DNA from: Metellina segmentata
Taxonomy: Eukaryota; Arthropoda; Arachnida; Araneae; Tetragnathidae
Direction of reading: 5' to 3'
Assembly: GCA_947359465.1 (NCBI GenBank)
Contig: OX375874.1
Span: 90,771,672-90,835,671, forward strand
Length of the DNA: 64,000 bases
Below the pieces are notes generated by a model. The model saw only the letters and a list, made by a program, of their open reading frames with translations, did no database searches and had not been told where the DNA came from. Position numbers and translations under genes: made by a program. Each line of letters opens with the position of its first letter. The stretch's first letter is position 1. Of this stretch, positions 1 through 8,690 are shown piece after piece.

Positions 1-164
1 TTGGCGTGGTGTGGAAGTTTGGAGGATGGGGTACCACCAGCCCAGGTGTTGTCCTTGTCATCTGACCGTGGTTCAAAATTATGAGGTGTTGTTCCCAGAC
101 CTTTGATCCCGAACCGCCATCAATGGACCCATATATTGCTCCAGAGCGGAGTTAATTCAATACC
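1..164 (+). repeat. partial tRNA-derived SINE (3' body only)
   Basis: The first 164 bases match the 3' body of the SINE family that recurs through the window (best copy 3888-4218), including the blocks around TCTGACCGTGGTTCAAAATT and the GATCCCG..CC stretch. The tRNA-like head lies outside the window or is absent. The copy is diverged; the final part is only recognisable by alignment to the other copies. Confidence 0.75.
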
Positions 165-1450
165 CTATCTTTATCACAGCTTTTTACCAACCTACATGAA
201 AACCTAATCGCGATATCACGCGTTAATTACTTTTATTAACTTAGTAACAAGCGGACAAAAAATTAATTTCCCTGGCTATTCTAAACTTTCTTATCAAACA
301 AATTGAAATTAGCCCTACTCTTTTCAAAGAGTAAAACAAGAGATAGAATAATGCAGATCCCGTGTTTCCATCAATATGTCTATAGAAAAGTTCATAAATC
401 TATTCAGCTAAAATGCCTCTTTTCATAACGCCTGAAACAACAAAAGATTAAATGCTTTTGATACTTTAATAAGTAAAAACAGGCGTATTTGAATAGAGAA
501 GATAAAGTTCACCACTTTTCCTTTGTAGTCGAGTGTAGGTGATTTATTCCTCTTTTCCTTGTCTTGCAGAGGAGGTGATTTATTTCGGTGCTTTTTTTCC
601 CCCCGTTACAAAGATCATACGTCATCTCGTGAATGCTTCCAAAAAACATGTAATTTCTTTCATGACTTAATTCTTTTTTCACAACAAATTCCGGTACATG
701 AATTGCATGTCCTCAAAGATGAACAAATCAAGTCGAGTATTTTTATAGTAAAAAAGATCTCTAACGTCTAGTATTTCTCGACCATCCAAGGGATTTCGAT
801 GAGATATCCTGTCTATAAACATCTGATCAATTTAGCTAATAACGAGTTACCTCGTCATCAGGAAAATGCCATTTTTTTATGATGACAAAATCAAAGTCAG
901 GTCTGTTCATTCTTTGAATAAGATATCTCGAACTTCAAGATCTAGTCAGTTTTGCTTAAAAACGAGATACTTTGTTGAGATAACACCAGGAGGGTTTTGT
1001 GAGTTGCATCGCTTTTCGAAGTATAGCGTGGACCTTTTTTTGTGTATAAAGAACGCGTTTAAATATGTGAAGCGAAGCTTGGCTCAATATATCAATACTA
1101 AACTTCCAGAATATTGGAAGACGGGTGTTTGTTGTGGCGTTGTCATAGGAGTTCTTCTCCTCCCCCCCCCCTAGCCACCCCCGAAAGTGTTGCCATTTTA
1201 AATTTTATCTGCAAATTAAATATTATAAATGTACAGAACACTTTAAAAGAAATAACAGCTATTAAATTAAAAAACAGTTTGCAAAAAGATGCTAAATGTA
1301 ATTCTATATAAAATGCTAAGACAGGCTGCGTTACCGTGGCTATTAAAGTTTTGATTGGTTGTGTGACGTCATTTGGAGGCGGAGTTTCTAATTGTTCTTA
1401 TTGCGTTTTGTTGTGTCACGAGCTGGTCGAGCTTTGTTCGGCTTTCATTT
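165..1450. other. no gene recognised
   Basis: AT-rich sequence with short open frames of biased composition and no recognisable domain. It contains the palindromic repeat listed at 780-1005 and a short C run near 1164. Nothing else here can be supported. Confidence 0.5.
780..1005 (-). repeat. palindrome-rich repeat, diverged copy
   Basis: Read on the minus strand, this stretch parallels 11880-12110: both carry variants of ACTCGT.ATT.GC.AAA.TGA.CAGAT followed by a GAGATATCTC-type palindrome. The two are clearly related but much diverged. I cannot assign the family; it may be a fold-back or MITE relic. Confidence 0.4.
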
Positions 1451-1458
1451 ACTAAACG

Positions 1459-1785
1459 TGGTCTATGCAATGGAACGCGATTAGCAGTAAAAAATTTAAA
1501 ACAAAATTTAATAATCGTGGAAGTATTGACAGGCACGAAACGGTATTTATTCTCAGAATAAATTTGACCCCGACTACGACAGAACTACCATTTACTCTAA
1601 GGCGTCAACAATTACAAGTGAAATTAGCCTTTTCTATGACAATTAATAAGGCTCAGGGCCAAACATTAGAAAAGGTAGAAGTTTATCTGCCAGAATCAGT
1701 CTTCGGTCACGGGCAATTTTATGTGGCATTTTTTAGAGTCCAACAATCAGGGAACATAAAAATAAAAATCGTCCAAAGAAAATAA
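1459..1785 (+). pseudogene. Helitron helicase (PIF1-like), C-terminal relic
   Basis: The translation contains LPFTLRRQQ, LAFSMTINKAQGQT and VFGHGQFYVAFFRVQ, the closing motifs of the SF1 (PIF1-like) helicase carried by Helitron Rep-Hel proteins; INKAQGQT corresponds to the late helicase motif V/VI region. An upstream part (GLCNGTRLAVKNL, from about 1459) is in another frame, so a frameshift near 1540 separates the two. Only about 110 codons remain of a protein that is usually well over 1000 residues. A Helitron-type 3' terminus lies downstream at 2020-2049, consistent with a decayed element whose 5' part is lost. In a live element the protein would act at the nucleus in rolling-circle transposition. 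Confidence 0.85.
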
Positions 1786-2019
1786 CAAGGAAATTTAATT
1801 CTATATATATATATAGGTTCTGATAAATTTTATACAAAAAATGTCGTATATAAGGAAGTTTTATAGTCATGTTGACCAGAGCAAATTATGTGCAAGTAAA
1901 GTAAGTTGACAGATAGTGGTGGAAAAAGGTTTATACACATGACCCGTGATCAGTGATTCATCGTCAGGTTTAAAAGATATATAAATGTAATTTCGCCAAA
2001 ATAAATAAATTTTGTTATG

Positions 2020-2049
2020 CTCCCGTCGCATGACGGGCTTTTATCCTAG
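2020..2049 (+). mobile_element. Helitron 3' terminus (hairpin + CTAG)
   Basis: CCCGTC and GACGGG form a stem around a 4-base loop (2022-2037), followed by CTTTTATC and then CTAG at 2046-2049 with T next. A short hairpin about ten bases before CTRR and a following T is the defining Helitron 3' end. It lies 260 bp downstream of the helicase relic and probably belongs to the same element. Confidence 0.7.
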
Positions 2050-2239
2050 TAGTTTAATATATTAATATTCGTTAAAGTATAAAAGCAATGATTATTGACA
2101 ATGTTTTTTTCTGTGCTGCTCAGTCATCTCGCATAATACAAACCTATTCTCCAACAATGATGCGAAAGCAAAAAGTGAATTCCATTAACAATGTTTGTTT
2201 AGTTGCTTAAGGCTGTTAAATGAAGTTCCGGAAAATCTG

Positions 2240-2269
2240 CATCCGTCGTGTAATGGGCTTTTATCCTAG
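2240..2269 (+). repeat. second, decayed copy of the Helitron 3' terminus
   Basis: The block CCGTCG..TAATGGGCTTTTATCCTAGT repeats the terminus at 2020-2050 about 220 bp downstream, with a broken stem. Flanking sequence after both copies (TTTAATAT followed by a run containing ATTGAC) is also related, so the tail of the element seems to be duplicated in tandem. Confidence 0.55.
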
Positions 2270-2650
2270 TATTTTAATATTTGCTTAGTGTTATTTATTG
2301 TTATTGTAAACATTGACGAACACATACATTCGTATAATGCATCTCTGACGAGAAAGCAGTCGGTCGACCTTGGTTCAGTTGACTTACGAAAGGTTTTGGA
2401 AGCGAATTGGGTAGAGGTTGCTTAACCACCAGACCGGTTGGTCTGTTGTATGAGAGGGATCCTCAGAACAAACACACAAACCAGACAGAAAGCACATATT
2501 TTACTTTCGCTGAGCAAATGCTTCTGGCATGAAGCATATCAGGGTTACCTTTAAAATGTACTTTATTGCCGTTTTGGCTAACTATCGTTGATCAATCAAC
2601 AATCAAATATGTCGGAATTAATTCTTTTAAATCTTTATTGACGAAATGCT

Positions 2651-3683
2651 GAAAATGTGTTCGGTAGGTTGTTAGGTAGTTATAATTAACGTCGTACTAG
2701 AGCAACACAACGGGCTATTGACAATGGTCCGAGATCAATCATCTAAGGTAAAGATCCGTGGACAGCACCACGTAGTTTTGATCAGATCACGGTCAGATGA
2801 CGAGGCAACAGCTGAACTGAAAATGTGTTCGGTGATGGTAATTTTAGTTAACGTCGTACTAGAACAACACAACGGGCTATTGACAAAGGTCCGGGATCAA
2901 TCCCCTAAGGTAAAGATCCGAGGACAGTACCACGTAATTTTGATCAGACCACGGTCGGTGGTAATGGTAATGGTAATTTTAGTTAACGTCGAACTAGAGC
3001 AACACAACGGTCTATTGACGACGGTCCGGGATCAGTCCCTTAAGGGAAACATTCCAGGGCAACACCTCGTAATTTTGAACCACGGCCAGATGACGAAGCA
3101 ACATCTGAGCTGACACCCCACTCTCCAAACTTCCACGCCAACCCAACGTGAGAGACCACGGTCAAATGAGGAGGCAACACCTGAGCTGAAAATGTGGTCG
3201 GTAATGGTAATTTTAGTTAACGTCGTACTAGAGCAACACAACGGGCTACTGACGACGGTCCGGGATCAGTCCCTTAAGAAAAAGATCCGAGGACAACACC
3301 TCGTAATATTGAACCACGGTCAGATGACGAAGCAACACCTTAGCTGGTACCCCACTCTCCAAACTTCCACACCAACCCAACGTGAGGACTTTCGGCCACG
3401 ACAGATTTAAGGTGCACAAACCGCCTCTACACGTACGCTTAAAAACATCCATGCCCGGACCCGGAAACAGGAACCTTCCGATCTAGAGGCTAACACCTTA
3501 ACCACTATACTGGTCGGTCGGCGAAAATGTGTTCGGTAATGGTAATGGTAATTTTAGTTAACGTCGTACTAGAGCAACACAACGGGCTATTGACTACGGT
3601 CCGGGATCAGTCCCTTAAGGGAAAGATTCGAGGACAACACCTCGTAATTTTGAACCACGGTCAGATGACGAAAATGTGTTCGG
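2651..3683 (-). repeat. head-to-tail cluster of five SINE bodies with a recurring target site
   Basis: Bodies of the tRNA-derived SINE occupy about 2665-2818, 2833-2955, 2956-3187, 3202-3522 and 3537-3669, all minus strand. The 14-mer GAAAATGTGTTCGG occurs at 2651-2664, 2819-2832, 3523-3536 and 3670-3683, and with one change at 3188-3201. It therefore brackets single bodies or pairs of bodies. Only 3202-3522 keeps the tRNA-like head; the others are truncated. The 14-mer behaves as a target-site duplication that was reused or amplified by recombination. Confidence 0.85.
3202..3522 (-). mobile_element. tRNA-derived SINE, near full length
   Basis: Minus-strand copy with 3' tail (TTACCA-type) at the left and tRNA-like head at the right, ending GGTCGGTCGGC. 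It is flanked by GAAAATGTGGTCGG (3188-3201) and GAAAATGTGTTCGG (3523-3536), a 14-bp duplication with one mismatch. The B-box region is damaged compared with 3888-4218. Confidence 0.85.
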
Positions 3684-3817
3684 AAAACAACACATTCGGA
3701 AAGCATGCAGAAAAGAAGTTCGGCCTCAGAAACGCTAACGCCAACAATATTCAGCTTTACAGAAAACACGACTATCGTACTTAAAATATATTCTCTCGTC
3801 TTCCTTTTTTCACTCAA

Positions 3818-3872
3818 TAGCCCGTTTTTGTTGCTCCAGTGTGACGTTAATTAACAATACCATACCTTTTTC
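3818..3872 (+). repeat. SINE 3' tail fragment
   Basis: AATAGCCCG..TTGTTGCTCCAGTGTGACGTTAAT parallels the last 50 bases of the SINE; the rest is missing. Confidence 0.6.
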
Positions 3873-3887
3873 CCTCATTAGCAACTG

Positions 3888-4218
3888 CCGACCAACTGGT
3901 ATAGTGGTTAAGGTGTTAGCCTCTAGATCGGAAGGTTCCTGGTTCGAATCCGGGCCCGGGCATGGATGTTTGTAAACGTATGGTGTAGAGGCGGCTGGTG
4001 CACCTTAAATCTGTCGTGGCCGAAAGTCCTCACGTTGGGTTGGCGTGGAAGTTTGGAGAGTGGGGTGCCAGCTCAGGTGTTGCTTCGACATCTGACCGTG
4101 GTTCAAAATTACGAGGTGTTGTCCTCGAATCTTTCCCTTAAGGGACTGATCCCGGACCGTCGTCAATAGCCCGTTGTGTTGCTCTAGTACGACGTTAACT
4201 AAAATTACCATTACCATT
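3888..4218 (+). mobile_element. tRNA-derived SINE, reference copy of the family
   Basis: Best full-length copy, about 330 bp. The head contains a pol III A box (TGGTATAGTGG, 3897-3907) and B box (GGTTCGAATCC, 3941-3951), spaced as in a tRNA. A unique body follows, with a perfect 12-bp palindrome TCCCTTAAGGGA at 4134-4145, and the 3' end is a short ATTACC repeat. That architecture is a tRNA-derived SINE transcribed by pol III and copied by a partner LINE in trans. No clean target duplication is visible for this copy. Related copies lie at 1, 3202, 7654, 12684, 17592, 36685 and 40905, so it is the most abundant recognisable repeat here. Confidence 0.92.
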
Positions 4219-4309
4219 TAATTGACAGAAAAGGCACTGATTGGCCAGATCTGAAACTCTAAATTCATCGACCCCACAAATAAACCGCGACATTTGAAAC
4301 TTCGTAAGA

Positions 4310-4560
4310 GCTCGAATTATGTGGTGCTGTCCTCGGATCTTTTCCTTGGAGGTTTGATCCCGGACCGTCGTCCCGTTGTGTTGCTTCAGTACGACGTTAA
4401 TTAAAAATACCAATGCCAACCTAAGAGTTCGTAATTTCAAACCAATGTCAGGTGACGAGGTCAACACCGGTACTGACTCCCCACTCTCCAAACTTGCACA
4501 CCATGCCAACGTGAGAATATTTGAGGCCACGACAGATTTAACATGCAAAACCCTCTACTA
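4310..4560. repeat. two SINE fragments in opposite orientation
   Basis: 4310-4425 matches the 3' half of the SINE on the plus strand (TCGTCCCGTTGTGTTGCTT, then GTACGACGTTAATTAAAAATACC). 4426-4560 matches the middle of the SINE on the minus strand. Both are more diverged than the full copies. The arrangement suggests old insertion plus rearrangement. Confidence 0.7.
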
Positions 4561-5450
4561 ACACGACGGTCTTTGGTTGGATCGTGTTTTGAACTCGTAA
4601 TACTCCAGCTGTTACTAATCATAGAGGAGATATAATAGTAGAGTGAGCTATGGCAACCTTTTTATGTCCGCATGATCATATGACCAAAATCAGCAGTCAC
4701 GTGACTCCTTCTCTCTTCGCGCATATTGTTTGCGCATTTCTTCTTCCTTAGCAAGTAGCAAATGCATTGAATACTCAAGTTAAAATGGATCTACAGTTAT
4801 GCATATATGAATGTAACTCCAAATTATTAAAGGTGGAAACATTACATTTCACAGGTGAGCGAAAAACATTTATTTCACATTTCTATTTTTCAATACTTTC
4901 TACAGGTTGACCTAAAACTTCCCGTGCTTCAACTTTAAAAAAAAAATTATTGCCCGTGTTTTTTTTTAATTATTGAATTTTATCGTCTGCTTATATTTTT
5001 ATCGGCGCTTTAATTTTTATCATTTGATTTTCTTCGCACTCAAGTTGTGCGATGATAAAGTTCCACGTCATTTTGTTTTTAATTGCAAAATGAATTTATC
5101 ACGCATTCAGAGAATTTCGCTGTTTGAGGCTTATTCATCAACGCCATCTTAAATTTGGCGATTTTGTTTGAAAAGTCGCCAAGAGGGATCGTACAGTCAA
5201 CGATAACCAAATGTAAGTTCATATTTTTTTCCTACGTTATGTTAAAAGTGCTTTTCACCATTAGCATAAAAATAATTGTTTTAAAGTCTTTTGATTTTGT
5301 ATAATAAATTCACGAATCGTCAGCACAGGAACTTTTAGGACACCCTGTAGTATGATAAAAATGGATATTCTAAGTTAGAAATTAATAAATACAACCTGCG
5401 GACATTTCCCGTTCTATGAAAAGATTTCATACATTTGCAATCAACCTACA

Positions 5451-5585
5451 AGATGGATTGATAACGTAGAGAGAGATCTCAAGTTTTTGGGAGTCAACCG
5501 ATGGCGGGCGGTCGCACCAGACAGAGCCAGATGGAGGAGGATCTGCGAGTCAGCCTTGGCCTGTAAAAGGCTGTTGTGCTCCTGA
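5451..5585 (+). pseudogene. LINE ORF2, last 44 codons and stop
   Basis: Translates as RWIDNVERDLKFLGVNRW, then RAVAPDRARWRRICES, ending in TGA at 5583-5585 and followed by a (GAA)n tail. This closing W..V.RDL..LGV..W..VA.DR.RWR block is what is normally seen at the C terminus of non-LTR retrotransposon reverse transcriptases, and the short simple tail after the stop fits a LINE 3' end. Everything upstream is lost, so it is a 5'-truncated insertion inside the element at 4621-7516. Confidence 0.75.
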
Positions 5586-6714
5586 AGAAGAAGAAGAATG
5601 TATCTAAAATAATGTTTGAAACAAAATAACGGGTGGAGTGTGTTTCTAATTGTAAATTTGAAATTTATACTGTCTTAAAATATTAAAAATAGTTAACCGA
5701 AATGTAAAAACTTGTGCGAAATCGTTCTCTTTCTTGGCAATTATGTTTTGGCAACTAAGAGTACTATATTCTTTCGTGTCTCACGATAAAAATATTATGA
5801 ATTTGGTAACATCAATTTAAGTACATCACATAAATTATTTTTCTTGCTGAGAAAAATTGTTTTGTATCCACCCATCTGTGCAAACTGTAATTACATAAGA
5901 ATAATATTTAAAATAAAATATAACGTTTGAAACTTCTAATTATATATTAAATAAATTCAATTTGTTAGAAATAGGATTAAAGCATTTTCTAAGCCGTATT
6001 ATAGTTGTGAATTTGTATTTATGATTGTTTTTTAGAACTATAAGTAAAACAATTTATATTTACTTGTAATAAGAACTTGTAAAGATGTGCACCTGCTGAA
6101 AACTCATTTATTCAGTTCTTATGTATTTAAAATTTTTATTTTGTTCCATTTATTAGTTTTCCCAAGATAACGAAAGAAGAAAATCGTTTAAATTAATTAA
6201 TAGAAGAATTTTATTTCTGTCTTTTAATTCATTTAAAATGTGATGAATGTGTCAATAAATTTCATTCGTTTACTCTTTCTTATTTATCTTTTGTATTTAT
6301 AAAATATTGATTTCACACACAAAGTAATAAAAATTCTATATAAAAATCTTTACCAAACTTTTGTACATGCTTAAAAGCATAAAAATTGTCTTGCAACTTA
6401 ATTAGTTTTTGAACCAGAAATCTAAAATTGCAAAATAGCTAACATCAAGGGTATGGTTTAAAATAGTTTCATTCAATCTTAAAGACTATATGTATAACTT
6501 TTTTCGTTAATATTTTTATGCGAAACTCATTGAATAAATTTGTGCTTATGGAAACGTAAGCAATTAAGAATCCATAATATCAATGAAAGCTTTAATGGTT
6601 ACCCAAACGTCATATGAACAGGGAATCTTTTAATCTGTTTTCAGTATTTTTATTTTATGCAGCAGTAAAATATTTATTCATGCTTATACCAAATTTTAAT
6701 CTGAACTCCTGACC

Positions 6715-7340
6715 TGAGAGCAATCTATTGACTGCAATTTATTTATCTCAAGCGTACTGTTTTGTTCGTAAATGTGTTGGTTTACCTTAATCCCAATGAA
6801 AAATTCAGTTAATTATAAAAACGCTCAAATAACTAAAAACATTAAAAATTAATATGAATTCAAAACATATTCAGCAGTGTAATAGTAAATATTAATTTGC
6901 ATTGCCCAACAATAGTAAAATGTAACTCAAATTCAAGGAGCATTCAGTATTATGCATATTCAATATCATGCACATTAATTGAAGTTATTTCAAAATATGG
7001 GTATTTATTTTTCAATTAATTCCAACTCATGCTGACCTCAATAATTTTTTCCAAAAGTTTGAAATATTTTCTGAAATTAAATTAGATAATTTCTCCACAC
7101 CTAATACAGTTGAAAAACTATATATAAAACATGAAATTAATCTATTGACGGAAATTTATTTATCTTAAGTATACTAGCTAACCTTAATCCCAATTAGAAC
7201 TTAATTCTATAATAAAACTAAAAGCATTAAAAAGTGATACGAATTCAAATATATTCAGAAGTGAAAAAATAAATATTCATTTGCACTGCCCAAAAATTTT
7301 TTAATGTAACTCAAATTCCAGAAATACTCAGTATTATACT
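6715..7340 (+). repeat. internal direct duplication of ~230 bp
   Basis: Copy A (about 6715-6957) and copy B (about 7134-7340) share an ordered series of blocks: AATCTATTGAC, ATTTATTTATCT, ACCTTAATCCCAAT, GAATTCAAA.ATATTCAG, TTGCA.TGCCCAA, AATGTAACTCAAATTC and CAGTATTAT. Identity is perhaps 75 percent by eye. The duplication lies wholly inside the 4621-7516 element. Confidence 0.75.
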
Positions 7341-7561
7341 CATCGAATCGCTAACTTTTAAAAGAAAATGTCGCCAAGAGAGGCGATAAAAGGCCAAATC
7401 AAGCATCCGAGCCGAATTTTCGTGGAGCAGTCACGTGACTACTGACAACATGTTGCGGACGCTTTGCGAAGCTCTTCTCAATAGCGATGCTCAGTCTACT
7501 TATATTAGAAGTCTATGTTACTAATCTAACATTTACAAATATTTACCTGTGTTTCTTGAGT

Positions 7562-7612
7562 TAGTCTAATTGCCCGTTGTGTTTCTTTGGAGTGACGTTA
7601 AGAAAAATACCA
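7562..7612 (+). repeat. SINE 3' tail fragment
   Basis: TTGCCCGTTGTGTTTCTTTGG, with one extra change, then AGTGACGTTAAG and AATACC: the SINE terminus on the plus strand, immediately before a minus-strand full copy. Confidence 0.6.
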
Positions 7613-7653
7613 ATACATTGAGTTAGGCTAGCGAATAAACGTATTATGTTTTA

Positions 7654-7977
7654 ATGGTAATGGTAATTTTAGTTAACGTCGTACTATAGCAACACAACGG
7701 GCTATTGACGACGGTCCGGAATCAGTCCCTTAAGGGAAAGATTCGAGGACAACACCTCGTAATTTTGAACCACGGTCAGATGACGAAGCAACACCTGAGC
7801 TGGCACCCCACTCTCCAAACTTCCACTCCAACCGAACGTGAGGACTTTCGGCCACGACAGATTTAAGGTGCACCAGCCGCCTCTACACCATTCGTTTACA
7901 AACATCCATGCCCGGACCCGAATTCAAACCAGGAACCTTCCGATCTAGAGCCAACACCTTAACCACTATACCGGTTT
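7654..7977 (-). mobile_element. tRNA-derived SINE
   Basis: Minus-strand copy with the GGTAATGGTAAT tail at the left. The head at the right stops at ATACCGGTT, so the first bases of the head are missing. The B box is altered (GAATTC replaces GGATTC on this strand), which would weaken pol III transcription. No clear target duplication. Confidence 0.88.
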
Positions 7978-8119
7978 CTGATTGATTGAAAAACTATTCC
8001 TTTGTTAAATGCCTGCCCTATAGAAACAGTCTACTTTTCTGCTGTTGAAAAAGCATAGCTGTATTTTCTTTCAAACCTTAACATATCGTTAAGATTAATA
8101 CTCTGAAACTAGTAATTAC

Positions 8120-8690
8120 TAATTTGTTTCTCTTTTCATGGAACTAATTCTTCAAAAAATTGAGAAGATCGAAAAGTAAAATAATATATTTACCAAGAGT
8201 TTTTGTGCTCTTTCTAAGGCAAACATAGGGAAAGTAATTATTTTTAGTTCTGAGGAATCCAAACTACAGTTTTCGAAATTCTTATGGTAGAGATTTTCTG
8301 GCAATACAAAGGGCGCTAATGGTTATCTAACCTCTTGCCTAGTTTAGTATGTTACTCGAATTCAATTGCAGTATATTACATTGCAAATTGACGCCATCAC
8401 TAATTTGGTTTTCTTTCCATGAAATTAATTTTTCAAAAAATTGAGAAGGTCAAAAAGTAAAATAATATACTTACCAAGAGTTTTTGTACTATTTTTAAGA
8501 CAAACATAGGGAAAGTAATTAGCTCTAGTTCCGATGAATCCAAATTAATTTAAAAAAATCTTATGAAAGGGTTTTTCTGAAAACCTTAACACAAAATGTG
8601 TGAACTTGTGTTATGATAACCTCTTACGAAAATAAGCATGGTACTCTATTACATCGCAGAATGTCTCTAATATCACAAATTAACGCCAAA
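8120..8690 (+). repeat. tandem duplication, unit ~280 bp
   Basis: Unit 1 (8120-8400) and unit 2 (8401-8690) share CATGGAACTAATT/CATGAAATTAATT, TTCAAAAAATTGAGAAG, AAAAGTAAAATAATATA, TTACCAAGAGTTTTTGT, CAAACATAGGGAAAGTAATTA and AATTGACGCCA/AATTAACGCCA in the same order. No open frame or known element is recognised in it. Confidence 0.8.

Larger units (their letters stand above)
4621..7516. mobile_element. 2.9-kb non-autonomous DNA transposon with long inverted ends (Mutator-like candidate)
   Basis: The 10-mer GTTACTAATC lies immediately outside both ends (4611-4620 and 7517-7526). Inside it the ends are inverted and imperfect over about 90 bp: both start ATAGA, share AGTAGAxTGAGC about 20 bases in, GTCCGCA further in, and AGTCACGTGACT at about 80-90 bases. 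A 9-11-bp duplication with long, diverged inverted ends is typical of Mutator-like elements, but I see no transposase, so the superfamily is an inference. The interior is very AT-rich and carries a LINE scrap and internal direct repeats. A CGCCAAGAG block beside the left end (about 5180) recurs near the right end (about 7372). Confidence 0.7.

Noticed and set aside
2381..2480. Possible second tRNA-derived SINE head (CAACCGGTCTGGTGGTTAAG on the minus strand)
   Set aside because: An A-box-like part is visible but no B box or repeated body was found.
3888..3965. Possible tRNA gene from A and B boxes
   Set aside because: The tRNA-like part is joined to a conserved body and tail repeated through the window, so it is a SINE head; the folded arms are not those of a clean tRNA.
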